From Hymenobacter properus (GTDB lineage Bacteria > Bacteroidota > Bacteroidia > Cytophagales > Hymenobacteraceae): a stretch of 64,000 nucleotides of DNA. The stretch lies in NCBI RefSeq assembly GCF_015694735.1, contig NZ_JADQDP010000008.1, positions 62,001 through 126,000 on the forward strand. Reading direction: 5' to 3'. Positions within the stretch are counted from its first letter, which is position 1, and every line of letters starts with the position of its first letter. Positions 16,385-29,633 of the stretch are shown here, piece by piece. The notes below the pieces were generated by a model. It made no database searches and had not been told where the DNA came from. It worked only from the letters and a program-made list of their open reading frames with translations. The position numbers were made by a program, and so were the translations under genes.

Positions 16385-16711
16385 ATGCGCCTGCTAGCCC
16401 TGTTTTTTGCCTTCTACTTCGCCTGCCTCTCGTGCCTTTCCTGCACGGACGAAGTACCCGTGTGCAAAGACCAGCAGCAAACCACCGTGGCCGCTTCGCA
16501 CTCCGATTGCGGGGCCGGCGCGCTGGGTGACTGGTGCTCGCCGCTGTGCCAGTGCCACTGCTGCGGCGGGGCCGTGATGCCCCTGCCCCTAGCAAACCAG
16601 GTGGCGTACTCGCCGCCCGCCGAGTGGGCCACCAGCCTTCGGCACGGCCGGCTGGTCGTGGCTGCCCCGACGCGGGCGCTCGGGTCCGTGTGGCAGCCGC
16701 CCCAGGCCTAA
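16385..16711 (+). CDS. small secreted Cys/His-rich protein heading the metal efflux operon (DUF6660-like)
   Basis: 108 aa. A hydrophobic signal-like N-terminus (MRLLALFFAFYFACLSCLSC) is followed by DEVPVC and a Cys-rich patch (DCGAGALGDWCSPLCQCHCC) that could bind soft metals. Proteins of this type, called DUF6660 in Bacteroidota, precede CzcA-type genes. Inferred role: periplasmic metal buffer or sensor of the efflux system 175 bp downstream. A hairpin (GCCCGTC 16751-16757 with GACGGGC 16767-16773) lies in the gap and may attenuate read-through. Confidence 0.65.
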   Translation: MRLLALFFAFYFACLSCLSCTDEVPVCKDQQQTTVAASHSDCGAGALGDWCSPLCQCHCCGGAVMPLPLANQVAYSPPAEWATSLRHGRLVVAAPTRALGSVWQPPQA

Positions 16712-16885
16712 CCCTTCCCCTTTTTTCCTGCTGACCACCTTCTTCGGGTGGCCCGTCGCCGCGCGTGACGGGCGATTTGGCGCTTGGCGCTGAATCGGTT
16801 ATGCCCCTTTTGCTCCCGCCGCTAGTGCCGGAGCCAGCGGGCCGCAGGGTTTCACGGAAGCGTTAGACCTAACCCCAACCAGCGG

Positions 16886-21334
<4,449 letters not shown>

Positions 21335-21382
21335 CCCGGCCCGCGCCGCGCGCCGCCTTTTCCCTTCAACTTCAGAATCATC

Positions 21383-22564
21383 ATGCGCTATATCCCCCTC
21401 TCCCTGGTGCTGCTCAGCCTGCTAAGCGGCTGCGGCTCCCCGGAAGCCCCCACGGAAAAAGAAGAAACGACCGCCGCCGCCCCCGGCGGGGAAGCGGCCG
21501 AGAAAGGCCCCGCCGACCGCGTCACGCTCACCACTGCCGAGCAGCAGGTGGGCGGAGTGCGCCTGGGCAGCATCACCCAGCGCCCCATGAGCGGGGGGCT
21601 GAAAGTGAACGGCGTGCTCGACGTGCCGCCCGAAAATCTGGTATCGGTCAGCGCCCCGCTCGGTGGCTTCGTGGACCGGACCGACCTGCTGCAGGGCTCG
21701 CGGGTGCGCGCCGGCCAGGTGCTGGCCGTCATCCGCAACCCCGATTTCGTGCAGCTCCAGCAGGACTACCTCGAAACCCGCAGCCAGCTCAAACTGGCCC
21801 GCGCCGAGTACGAGCGGCAGGGCGAGCTGTACCGGCAGGAGGTCGCGCCCCAGAAGAACTTCCAGCGCGCCCAGGCCGAGTACGAGGCTCTGCAAGTGAA
21901 AACCAACGCCCAGGCCGCCCGCCTGCGCCTGGCCGGCCTGCCCATCGGCGGGGCCATCGTGAGCACGGCCACGCTGCGCGCGCCCAAGGGTGGCTTCGTG
22001 AAGGCCGTGAACGTGAGCATCGGCCAGAGCGTGACGCCCACCGACGTGCTGTTTGAAATCGTCAACCCCGAGCACCTGCACGTGGAGCTAACGGTGTTTG
22101 AGAAGGATATTCCGCAGGTGAAAGAGGGCCAACTGGTGCGCTTCTCACTCGGCAACGACTCCCTCAGCCGCGAGCGCACCGCCCACGTCTACCTCATCAG
22201 CAAGTCCATCAGCCCCGAGCGCACCGTGCGCATCCACGCCCACCAGGACCGCGAGGATGAGCAGCTGCTGCCGGGCACCTTCGTGCGGGCCGTTATTGAA
22301 ACCAACCGCGTCACCGTGCCCACGCTGCCGGAAAAAGCGGTGGTGCAGTACGGCGCCCAGTCCTACGTGTTCGTGGCCGCCGATTCGGCCGCCGCGGCCG
22401 GCCGGGCCACCTACCGTCTCGTGCCCGTGACGCGGGGCGTGAGCGAAGACGGCTACACCGAGTTTCACCTGCCGGCGACCGAACAGGGCAAACCGCTGCG
22501 CTTTGTCGTAGAGGGGGCTTACGCCCTGCTCGGCAAGCTCAAAAACGCCGAGGAGGAAGAATAA
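21383..22564 (+). CDS. czcB: CzcB/CusB-type periplasmic adaptor lipoprotein of the RND metal pump
   Basis: 393 aa membrane fusion protein. Lipobox LLSGC with Cys17. Then a barrel-sandwich hybrid domain (LVSVSAPLGGFVDRTDLLQG), an alpha-hairpin (residues about 125-185, rich in Gln, Arg, Glu) and the second half of the lipoyl part (LRAPKGGFVKAVNVSIGQSV), then beta-barrel and membrane-proximal domains. No N-terminal His-rich metal domain is seen. It should bridge the pump and outer-membrane parts encoded by the preceding gene. Confidence 0.92.
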   Translation: MRYIPLSLVLLSLLSGCGSPEAPTEKEETTAAAPGGEAAEKGPADRVTLTTAEQQVGGVRLGSITQRPMSGGLKVNGVLDVPPENLVSVSAPLGGFVDRTDLLQGSRVRAGQVLAVIRNPDFVQLQQDYLETRSQLKLARAEYERQGELYRQEVAPQKNFQRAQAEYEALQVKTNAQAARLRLAGLPIGGAIVSTATLRAPKGGFVKAVNVSIGQSVTPTDVLFEIVNPEHLHVELTVFEKDIPQVKEGQLVRFSLGNDSLSRERTAHVYLISKSISPERTVRIHAHQDREDEQLLPGTFVRAVIETNRVTVPTLPEKAVVQYGAQSYVFVAADSAAAAGRATYRLVPVTRGVSEDGYTEFHLPATEQGKPLRFVVEGAYALLGKLKNAEEEE

Positions 22565-22585
22565 GACGCTTTTGCCTTCACGCCC

Positions 22586-22918
22586 ATGCTTCACCTGCTC
22601 AAACCGCTGCTGATTTTCTTCCTGGCTGGCCTCTGCGAAATCGGGGGCGGCTACCTCATGTGGCAGTGGCTCAAATCGGACCGGCCGGGCTGGATGGGGG
22701 CCGTGGGGGCAGTCTTGCTCATGCTCTACGGCTGGGTGGCCACCTGGCAGCCCACCTCGTTTGGCAAAACCTACGCCGTGTACGGCGGCATTTTCATCGT
22801 CATGTCCATCGCCTGGGCCTGGTACTTCGATGGCTTCCGGCCCGACCGCTTCGATGTCATCGGTGGGGTTGTCTGCTTCGTGGGTATTGGCATTATCCTG
22901 TTCTGGCCCCGTGCCTGA
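22586..22918 (+). CDS. ynfA: YnfA family (UPF0060) small membrane protein
   Basis: 110 aa with four transmembrane helices. The motifs AGLCEIGGGYLMWQWL and AVYGGIFIVMSIAWAW, with GFRPDRFDVIGG, are the YnfA signature. YnfA resembles half-size SMR transporters and is linked to cation and drug export. It lies 21 bp after czcB and 37 bp before the metal ATPase, so it is likely part of the same operon. Confidence 0.93.
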   Translation: MLHLLKPLLIFFLAGLCEIGGGYLMWQWLKSDRPGWMGAVGAVLLMLYGWVATWQPTSFGKTYAVYGGIFIVMSIAWAWYFDGFRPDRFDVIGGVVCFVGIGIILFWPRA

Positions 22919-22955
22919 ACCGGTAGATTTCTCTTTAACATTCTGACCGACTTTC

Positions 22956-25079
22956 ATGCCTGACCCATCATCCGACAAGCTCAACGAAGAGCTGAACACC
23001 GCCAAGCAGGTGCAGCCCGAAAACGTGGGCGCGCTCAGCCGCGACCAGCTCACGCCCGAAGCCGCCGCCGCGCCCCAGGGCCACGACGTGCCAGGCCACG
23101 ACCACGCCCCCGCCGACGACGAGAACCACGCCGGCCATGACCACGACCCCGGTGAGTTGGACATGGACGACGACGAGCACGACCACGGCCCGGCCGGCGA
23201 CAACCCCTACCTGGTGCCGGGCATCAGCTTCGCGCTGCTGCTCATTGGCATCGCGCTGGACTACTATAAAGTCGGCCTTTTCAGCGGCTACGTGCGCCTA
23301 GCCTGGTACGGGCTGGCCTTCGTGCTGGTGGGCTGGAAGGTGGTGAAAGCCGCCGTGCTCAGCATTCCCAGCGGCAACATTTTCAACGAGTTTCTGCTCA
23401 TGAGCCTGGCTACGCTCGGGGCTTTCGCCATCGGCGAGTACCCGGAGGGCGTGGCCGTGATGCTGTTCTACACCGTGGGCGAGCTGTTTCAGGACGCGGC
23501 CGTGAACCGCGCCAAGCGCAGCATCCGGGCCCTGCTCGAAATTCAGGCCACCGAAGTGACGGTGGTGCGCGGCGGTAAACCGCTCGTGCTCGACCCCAAA
23601 GCGGTGCAGGTGGGCGACGTGATGGAAGTGCGACCCGGGGAGAAAGTGGCCCTCGACGGCACGCTCAATACCACGGCAGCCAACTTCAATACGGCCGCGC
23701 TCACCGGCGAGTCGGCCCCGCAAACCAAGCAGCCCGGCGAGGCGGTGCTGGCGGGCATGATTAACCTGGAGTCCCTGATTCAGGTGACCGTGACGGCGGC
23801 GTTCAAGGACACCAAGCTCTCGAAAATCCTGGCCATGGTGCAGGACGCGGTGGGCCGGAAGGCCAAGACCCAGCAGTTTATCACCAAGTTTGCCAAAATC
23901 TACACGCCCATCGTGGTGGGGCTGGCCGTGCTGCTCATCGTGGTGCCCTACTTCGTGGTGAACGACTACGTGTTCCGCGACTGGCTCTACCGGGCGCTGG
24001 TGTTCTTGGTCATTTCCTGCCCCTGCGCGCTGGTTATCAGCATTCCGCTGGGCTACTTCGGCGGCATCGGCGCAGCCTCGAAAGCGGGCATCCTCTTCAA
24101 GGGCTCCAACTTCCTGGACGTGCTGCGCGAGATTGACACCGTGGTGATGGACAAAACCGGCACGCTCACCCAAGGGGTGTTTGCCGTGCAGCAGGTGCAG
24201 CCGGCGGCCGGCACCACCCCCGAGCAGCTGCTGCGCCTGGTGGGCGCGCTGGAAACCAAATCAACCCACCCCATTGCCAAGGCGGTGGTGGCCCACGTCG
24301 GGGCGGCCGCGACGGGGGTGCCCGTCGATAACGTGGAGGAAATCGCCGGACACGGCCTGCGCGGCAAGGTGGATGGCCGCGACGTGCTGGCCGGCAACAC
24401 CAAGCTTCTGGCCAAGTTCAACGTGGCCTACCCGGCCGAAGTCGACCAGGTGGTGGACAGCATCGTGGTGGCAGCTGTGGACGGAAAATATGCCGGCTAC
24501 CTGACCGTGGCTGACGCCCCGAAAGAGGACGCGGCCCGCGCCGTGCAGGAGCTGAAAGCCGACGGCATCAGCAAGGTGGTCATGCTCTCCGGCGACAAGG
24601 ACAGCATCGTGCAGCGCGTGGCCAAAGAGCTGGGCATCACCGAAGCCCACGGCGGGCTGCTGCCCGAAGACAAGGCCCGCTACGTGCAGCAGTACCTTAC
24701 CGAGGGCCGAAAGCTGGCCTTCGTGGGCGACGGCGTGAACGATGCCCCCGTGGTGGCGCTGGCCGATGTGGGCATCGCCATGGGCGGGCTGGGCTCGGAT
24801 GCCACCATCGAAACGGCCGACGTGGTGATTCAGACCGACCACCCGAGCAAGATTGCCACCGCCCGGCGCATCGCCCGCGCCACCCACAACGTGGTCTGGC
24901 AGAACATCTGGCTGGCCTTTATCGTGAAGGGCATCGTGCTGGCGCTGGGGGCCGGCGGCGTGGCCACCATGTGGGAAGCCGTGTTTGCCGACGTGGGCGT
25001 GGCCCTGCTGGCTATTCTCAACGCCGTGCGGATTCAGCGCATGGACTTCACCAGCAAAGCAGTAAGCGCCAAACCATAG
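22956..25079 (+). CDS. P1B-type heavy metal translocating ATPase with His/Asp-rich N-terminal tail
   Basis: 707 aa, ZntA/CadA-like. Residues 40-80 form a His- and Asp-rich tail (GHDVPGHDHAPADDENHAGH and on) in place of a usual HMA domain. The membrane metal site is SCPCAL (Cys355, Pro356, Cys357), phosphorylation motif DKTGTLT (Asp399), actuator TGES, and hinge GDGVNDAPVVALADVGIAMG. CPC with a His-rich tail points to zinc, cadmium, cobalt or lead export. The position after a CzcCBA-type pump suggests two-step detoxification: ATPase from cytosol to periplasm, RND from periplasm outward. Confidence 0.93.
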   Translation: MPDPSSDKLNEELNTAKQVQPENVGALSRDQLTPEAAAAPQGHDVPGHDHAPADDENHAGHDHDPGELDMDDDEHDHGPAGDNPYLVPGISFALLLIGIALDYYKVGLFSGYVRLAWYGLAFVLVGWKVVKAAVLSIPSGNIFNEFLLMSLATLGAFAIGEYPEGVAVMLFYTVGELFQDAAVNRAKRSIRALLEIQATEVTVVRGGKPLVLDPKAVQVGDVMEVRPGEKVALDGTLNTTAANFNTAALTGESAPQTKQPGEAVLAGMINLESLIQVTVTAAFKDTKLSKILAMVQDAVGRKAKTQQFITKFAKIYTPIVVGLAVLLIVVPYFVVNDYVFRDWLYRALVFLVISCPCALVISIPLGYFGGIGAASKAGILFKGSNFLDVLREIDTVVMDKTGTLTQGVFAVQQVQPAAGTTPEQLLRLVGALETKSTHPIAKAVVAHVGAAATGVPVDNVEEIAGHGLRGKVDGRDVLAGNTKLLAKFNVAYPAEVDQVVDSIVVAAVDGKYAGYLTVADAPKEDAARAVQELKADGISKVVMLSGDKDSIVQRVAKELGITEAHGGLLPEDKARYVQQYLTEGRKLAFVGDGVNDAPVVALADVGIAMGGLGSDATIETADVVIQTDHPSKIATARRIARATHNVVWQNIWLAFIVKGIVLALGAGGVATMWEAVFADVGVALLAILNAVRIQRMDFTSKAVSAKP

Positions 25080-25108
25080 GCCATCAGGCACTCACTGAAG
25101 CACGAAAC

Positions 25109-25789
25109 ATGAAGCATCCCCCCTTTTTACTGGTCCTGTTGCTCGGTGTCAGCCTGTTCATCGGCAGCTGCAACTCCAAGCACGACACCGATGAGCACGA
25201 GCAGGAAGTGCACGCTGGCGAGAAGCCCAAGCCGGCTCCCGTGGCCGCGCCCCCGGCCCTGGGCGACACCTTGCGGCTGCTGGCGCAGCAGCTCGATACG
25301 GTGCGCCGCCTCGGGTGCTGGGACGAGGACTTTGCCCGCCTGATGAGCGTGCACCACGCCGGCGCCCAGCGCCTGGCCGCGGTAGAAGTTGCCCGTGGTA
25401 AAGACTCGACTCTGCGCGCCCTGGCCCAGCACGTGCTCAAGGGACATGAGCGCGACAACCACGTGCTGGCGCTGGCCCTGACCCGGCAGCCGCCGGCGGG
25501 CCAGGAGTACCGGCCGGGCAACCTCAAAGACCCGTTTGTGCGCCGCATCTCGGCTGCGCTGGCTCCCCTGCGCCAGCCGCCGCCCCTGCCCGGCACCGTC
25601 GATGTCGATTTTGCCACGCTCATGCAGGTGCACCACCAAACCGGGGTGGCCCTGGCCCAAACGGAGCTGTCCTTTGGCAAGGACGCGGAGGTAAGAAACG
25701 CCGCCCGCCAGATTGTGCGCGATGAGCAGGCCGAAATTAAGCAGTACCAGCGCTGGCTCAAGACCCACGCGGCAACTCCTATTCCCTAA
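25109..25789 (+). CDS. DUF305-type lipoprotein (two four-helix repeats)
   Basis: 226 aa. Lipobox FIGSC (Cys21), then a His- and Glu-rich linker (KHDTDEHEQEVHAGE). Two helical repeats follow, each with the DUF305 pattern: DFARLMSVHHAGAQRLAAVE and DFATLMQVHHQTGVALAQTE. DUF305 proteins have a ferritin-like fold and cluster with copper and other metal genes; a metal-binding periplasmic role is inferred. ATG 25109 was chosen because the frame upstream overlaps the ATPase gene. The gap to it is 29 bp. Confidence 0.75.
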   Translation: MKHPPFLLVLLLGVSLFIGSCNSKHDTDEHEQEVHAGEKPKPAPVAAPPALGDTLRLLAQQLDTVRRLGCWDEDFARLMSVHHAGAQRLAAVEVARGKDSTLRALAQHVLKGHERDNHVLALALTRQPPAGQEYRPGNLKDPFVRRISAALAPLRQPPPLPGTVDVDFATLMQVHHQTGVALAQTELSFGKDAEVRNAARQIVRDEQAEIKQYQRWLKTHAATPIP

Positions 25790-25809
25790 CACTTTAACCT
25801 GCTGCTTCT

Positions 25810-26613
25810 ATGCTGCTTACGATTCCCACCGCTGTCACGCCACCCTGGTCCACCATGCTGGGCTTCTCGCTGCTGCCGGCCGTGGTCATGATTGCCGGCG
25901 CCGCCCTGGCCGTGTGGCGGGCCCCGGGCCCGAAGCTGCGCAGCGCCATTCTGCACTTCGCGGCGGGCGTCATCTTCTCGGTTGTGGCCGTCGAGCTGCT
26001 GCCCGACATTGTGCAGCACCACGCACCCTACGAAGTGGCGCTGGGCTTCGGGCTGGGCGTGGCCACCATGCTGGGGCTGCGCTACTTCACCCAGCGCCTC
26101 GAAAAGAAAGAGGAGCCCGGAGAAGCCGGCAATGAGCCAGCGGCTGGCACTGACGCTACAGCGCTCCCCGGCGCGGCCTCCCTGCCCTGGGGCCTGCTGG
26201 TGGCCATCGGCATTGATATTCTCATCGACGGGCTGCTGCTGGGCATCGGCTTTGCGGCGGGCGCAAAGGAAGGCACCCTGCTGGCCATTGCCCTCACCAT
26301 CGAGCTGCTGTCGCTGGGCCTGGCCACGGCCATTGAGTTGCGGCAGGACGGCCACGGCAAGGGCCGGACCGTCGCGATTGTGGCCGGCACGTCGCTCATG
26401 CTGCTGGTCGGGGCGGGCATCGGCACCACCGTGCTGCGTGGGGCCACCGGCAATATGCTGGAAATCGTGCTTTCCTTTGGCCTGGCCGCGCTGCTGTTTC
26501 TGGTCACCGAAGAGTTGCTGACCGAAGCGCACGAGGAAACCGAAACCCCGCTGCTCACGCTGGCCTTTTTCGTGGGCTTTCTTCTGTTTCTGATTCTGGG
26601 CATGGTTGCCTGA
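25810..26613 (+). CDS. ZIP-family metal transporter
   Basis: 267 aa, eight predicted membrane helices. The ZIP pattern is visible as HFAAGVIFSVVAVELLPDIV in TM2 and GIDILIDGLLLGIGFAAG in TM4, TIELLSLGLATAIEL in TM5. The classic HNxPEG of TM4 is replaced by DILIDG, so the metal site differs from Zip/ZupT proteins and the direction of transport is uncertain. It belongs to the metal operon (21 bp after the DUF305 gene). Confidence 0.8.
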   Translation: MLLTIPTAVTPPWSTMLGFSLLPAVVMIAGAALAVWRAPGPKLRSAILHFAAGVIFSVVAVELLPDIVQHHAPYEVALGFGLGVATMLGLRYFTQRLEKKEEPGEAGNEPAAGTDATALPGAASLPWGLLVAIGIDILIDGLLLGIGFAAGAKEGTLLAIALTIELLSLGLATAIELRQDGHGKGRTVAIVAGTSLMLLVGAGIGTTVLRGATGNMLEIVLSFGLAALLFLVTEELLTEAHEETETPLLTLAFFVGFLLFLILGMVA

Positions 26614-26638
26614 CCCACCCTTTTCGAATACGCTACGC

Positions 26639-26905
26639 ATGCACACCGCCAAAATTGACCTGACCCTGAAGCCCACCGGCCGCCACCTGGCTTTCTCGAA
26701 GGAAATGCTAGAAGTCGCCCACGTCTTTCGCCGCGTTGGGGGCGAGGCTTCCACTTGGCAGCGGGTGGCTGTCAACGCCCGCTCACCCTTCCTTGACACC
26801 GACACCTTTGCGCCCGGCACCTTACTGGAATACTACGTGCAGCATGAAACCCAGCAGGGCGAGCCGGAGGCCCGCAGCCACGTAGTCAGCACCACCGTGG
26901 CCTAA
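26639..26905 (+). CDS. small hypothetical protein in the metal operon
   Basis: 88 aa from ATG 26639 (MHTAKIDLTLKPTGRHLAFS). Strand-rich with no Cys; no family recognised. Placement between ZIP and DUF305 genes with 25- and 32-bp gaps suggests co-expression with metal homeostasis functions. Confidence 0.55.
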   Translation: MHTAKIDLTLKPTGRHLAFSKEMLEVAHVFRRVGGEASTWQRVAVNARSPFLDTDTFAPGTLLEYYVQHETQQGEPEARSHVVSTTVA

Positions 26906-26937
26906 TTCCACTGGTTCAGCGCCTCCGTATTATCACT

Positions 26938-27675
26938 ATGCCGCCCACATTCACCTTCCTGTACCGTACAGCATATCCCGTGCTGCTGGCGGGCGGCCTG
27001 CTTCTGGGCAGCTGCCGCAGCGGCCCCGAGGAGACGGCCGACGTTCACGAAGCTGGCGCCCCCGCCACCATGATGGCGGCGCTGCACACCATGGCCGCGC
27101 ACTCCAAAGCTCTCCCGCCGGGTACCGACCTGGACCTGTACTTTGCCCGGCTCATGCGCGAAAACCACCGCGCAGCCGTGGCCATGTCCGCACTGGAACT
27201 GCAGCAGGGCCACGACCCGGAACTGCGGCGCATTGCGCGGGACATTCACCAGGCCCACCAGCAACTCATTTTCGGCCTCGACTCGGCCATTCGGCGCATC
27301 CGGGCCCAGCCCCCCGCGTTTCCCACGCACACCATGCAGTCGGACGAGCTAGCGGAATTGCTGGAGGCGGCCACCAATGGTCTGCATCCGGCGGCCCATC
27401 GCAGCATCGCCAAGGTAGAAGCTGGCCCCGACTCTCTCAACCACCACCACACCCCCAAGCAGGAAGATGCCGGCACCGGTAGCATCGACCACGACTACGC
27501 TGCCCTGCTCATACCCCACCACCAGAACTCCATCACGCTGGCCCACGCCGAGCTGGAGCTGGGCCGCGACGAGGGTCTGCAAAAAATAGCCTTTCTTGTC
27601 CTGAAAGACCAGCAGCGAGAAATTGAACTGGTGCAGGTTTGGCTTCGTCAGCATCCTAACCAAGCTAAGCCTTGA
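26938..27675 (+). CDS. second DUF305-type lipoprotein
   Basis: 245 aa. Lipobox LLLGSC (Cys near residue 25). Two DUF305-like repeats: YFARLMRENHRAAVAMSALE and, after a His-rich linker (LNHHHTPKQED), DYAALLIPHHQNSITLAHAE. Architecture is the same as the protein at 25109 but the sequences are well diverged, so a paralogous pair inside one metal operon. It ends the rightward island; the next genes are convergent. Confidence 0.72.
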   Translation: MPPTFTFLYRTAYPVLLAGGLLLGSCRSGPEETADVHEAGAPATMMAALHTMAAHSKALPPGTDLDLYFARLMRENHRAAVAMSALELQQGHDPELRRIARDIHQAHQQLIFGLDSAIRRIRAQPPAFPTHTMQSDELAELLEAATNGLHPAAHRSIAKVEAGPDSLNHHHTPKQEDAGTGSIDHDYAALLIPHHQNSITLAHAELELGRDEGLQKIAFLVLKDQQREIELVQVWLRQHPNQAKP

Positions 27676-27776
27676 TGTTGGCGTTACCCTTGCAGGGTAT
27701 GTCCCTGGCTAATCAGCTTCCGGCGACGTTCCAATGGCTCACCTCTGAGGAATTCCCCACGGGTGCGTCCGATGGG

Positions 27777-28382
27777 TTAACGCGCCGACTTCGCCAGCTT
27801 ATCCAGCGCCGCTTTGAACTCGGGCGTGTCGTACTCGGCCATGCCGTCGTGGCGGGCCGCAACCTGCCCGTCGGGGCCGAGGATGACGGTGGACGGGATG
27901 GAGTTGGAATCGAAGGGAGCGGGCAGGTCGCCGGTGCGCAGGTACACCGGGAAGGTGTAGCCCTGGGCCTGCACAAACTTGCGGGCTTTGGCCGCGTCGT
28001 CGTCGAGCGAGAGCATCACGAAGGCCACTTTCGACTTGTCAACTTTCTTGTACAGCGCTTCAATGCCGGGCATTTCGGCGCGGCAGGGCGGGCACCAGCT
28101 GGCCCACAGGTTCACGAATACCACCTTGCCTTTCAGGTCGCTCAGGTTGACGGGTTTCCCGTCGAGCGTGACCATGGGCAGGTTGTGAGGGTAGGCAGCG
28201 CCGCCGGTGAGCACCACCGGCATAGCGGCGGCGGGGGCCGTGGCAGGCACTTCGGCTTTCCAGAGGCCGGTAGCCAGCAGGCCGCGCTGCACGCCGCCGA
28301 GCACGATGGGCCGCAGGGGCGTGAACATAACGAGGGCGAACAGGGCCAGCGGCAGCCAGGAGGTGAGGGTCTTGCGATTCAT
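27777..28382 (-). CDS. membrane-anchored TlpA/ResA-like thioredoxin
   Basis: 201 aa. One N-terminal membrane anchor (residues 8-27) then a periplasmic thioredoxin fold with WASWCPPC (Cys97, Cys100) and cis-Pro region NSIPSTVILGPDG. TlpA proteins reduce disulfides in the periplasm, for example apocytochrome c or copper chaperones. It has its own promoter in the 53-bp gap to the RND adaptor gene, with an ATGAA-N6-TTCAT site matching those of the sulfur-island ArsR gene, so a link to persulfide stress is likely. Confidence 0.88.
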   Translation of the reverse strand: MNRKTLTSWLPLALFALVMFTPLRPIVLGGVQRGLLATGLWKAEVPATAPAAAMPVVLTGGAAYPHNLPMVTLDGKPVNLSDLKGKVVFVNLWASWCPPCRAEMPGIEALYKKVDKSKVAFVMLSLDDDAAKARKFVQAQGYTFPVYLRTGDLPAPFDSNSIPSTVILGPDGQVAARHDGMAEYDTPEFKAALDKLAKSAR

Positions 28383-28406
28383 GGTGGGGGAGTTTTAAAA
28401 GCGGGA

Positions 28407-28432
28407 CAAAGTTAATATGAACAAAGTTTCAT
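28407..28432 (-). promoter_or_regulatory. tlpA promoter: -7 box TAACTTTG and ArsR-type operator
   Basis: On the minus strand ATGAA-ACTTTG-TTCAT (28432-28417) is followed after 2 nt by TAACTTTG (28414-28407), a perfect TAnnTTTG box. The operator matches the sites at 37450-37465 and 37833-37848 exactly in its arms and spacing. Confidence 0.7.
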
Positions 28433-28435
28433 TTG

Positions 28436-29602
28436 TTAAGCGCCGGCGGGTTTTGGCTTCGCCACGGTGACGGGCTGGCCGTCGGCCACCTGTTCGGAGG
28501 CTTCGCGCAGCAGCGCATCGCCGGGGGCTAGCGGGCCGAATACTTCCACCGTGTCGCGGCTCAGCAGCTGGCCCCGGCGCACGGGCACCCACTGGGCGCG
28601 GCCGTCGTGCACCCGGATAACCTGGCTCTGCTTAGGCTGGTCGGGGCGGGCAAACACGGCGGCCGTGGGCACCGCTATTGACTGGGCCGCCGTGGGCAGG
28701 GCCACCAGCACCTGGGCGTACATGCCGGCCTTGAGCTGGCCATTGGCATTAGGCACGTCCATTTCCACCAGCTCCGAGCGCACCGTTTGGCTGAGGCGGT
28801 CAGCGTTGCGGCGGTACACGCCCATGAAGGTGCGGCCCGGAAAGGCCGGCACGGTGAACGGCACTTTCGCCCCCGGTTTCAGCCACTGGCCGGCGGCGGC
28901 TTCGGGCACGGCCACTTCCAGGCGCAGGGTCTGGTTGTTTTCGAGCGAAAACATCGGCGCGGCGGGCTGGCCGCCGCCCGGCCCCACCAGCGCGCCGGCC
29001 GACACGTTGCGGGCCGAAATGACGCCGCCGAACGGGGCGCGCACCACTAGGTAGTTGCTCAGCTCGCGGCTGGCCTGCCACTCAGAATAGGCGGCCTGCA
29101 CGCCTGCCTGGTCACCCTGCATCTCGGCGCGGGCGCGCTCCAGGTCGTTGGGCGAGATGGTGCCCGGCTCCTGGCTGGTGCGCAGCAGGCGGTCGTAGCT
29201 GGCCTTGGTGCCGGAAAGCTTGGCCTGCGCCGCCTGCCAGCGCGAGCGGGCGCGGGCCAGCTGGGCGGCCAGCTCGGGGGCTTCGAGCACGGCCAGAGTC
29301 TGGCCTTTGGTTACGCAGGTGCCCCGGTCCACCAGCACTTGTTTCACGAAGGCCCCCACGCGGGGGAAGATGTCGACCTGCTCGAAGGGCTTGAGCTCGC
29401 CGGGCAGGCGCAGACGCCGCACGGCCGGCGCGTCGGTCAGGGTAAAGGTGGTGACGGGCGCGGCCACCGGGGCCGCCGGCTGGGCCGCGGCATCGGCCTC
29501 GGCCGGGCCATCGGAAGAGGAGCAGCCGGCCAGGGACAGGCCGGCCGTCAGCAGGGCCGCGCCCCGGCGCAGCATTGTAGGAAGATTTAGGAAATCAGGC
29601 AT
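28436..29602 (-). CDS. RND efflux periplasmic adaptor lipoprotein
   Basis: 388 aa membrane fusion protein. Lipobox SLAGC (Cys27). Barrel-sandwich half VDIFPRVGAFVKQVLVDRGT, a short alpha-hairpin of about 70 residues, second half VVRAPFGGVISARNVSAGAL, then beta-barrel. It should connect the pump at 29634 to the TolC protein at 32803; the three form one leftward operon (gaps 31 and 4 bp). The motif TTCTCCCTTTTGT lies 8 nt before its ATG. Confidence 0.92.
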   Translation of the reverse strand: MPDFLNLPTMLRRGAALLTAGLSLAGCSSSDGPAEADAAAQPAAPVAAPVTTFTLTDAPAVRRLRLPGELKPFEQVDIFPRVGAFVKQVLVDRGTCVTKGQTLAVLEAPELAAQLARARSRWQAAQAKLSGTKASYDRLLRTSQEPGTISPNDLERARAEMQGDQAGVQAAYSEWQASRELSNYLVVRAPFGGVISARNVSAGALVGPGGGQPAAPMFSLENNQTLRLEVAVPEAAAGQWLKPGAKVPFTVPAFPGRTFMGVYRRNADRLSQTVRSELVEMDVPNANGQLKAGMYAQVLVALPTAAQSIAVPTAAVFARPDQPKQSQVIRVHDGRAQWVPVRRGQLLSRDTVEVFGPLAPGDALLREASEQVADGQPVTVAKPKPAGA

Positions 29603-29633
29603 GAGCGATACAAAAGGGAGAAATCAATGAGAA

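Noticed and set aside
22145-23203. 352-aa leftward frame across the czcB-ynfA-ATPase junction
   Set aside because: Antisense to three strongly supported genes; Ser/Gly/His-biased shadow.
27676-27776. Possible terminator between the convergent DUF305 and tlpA genes
   Set aside because: Only a 5-bp stem (CAGGG/CCCTG) without a T run is visible, too weak to call.
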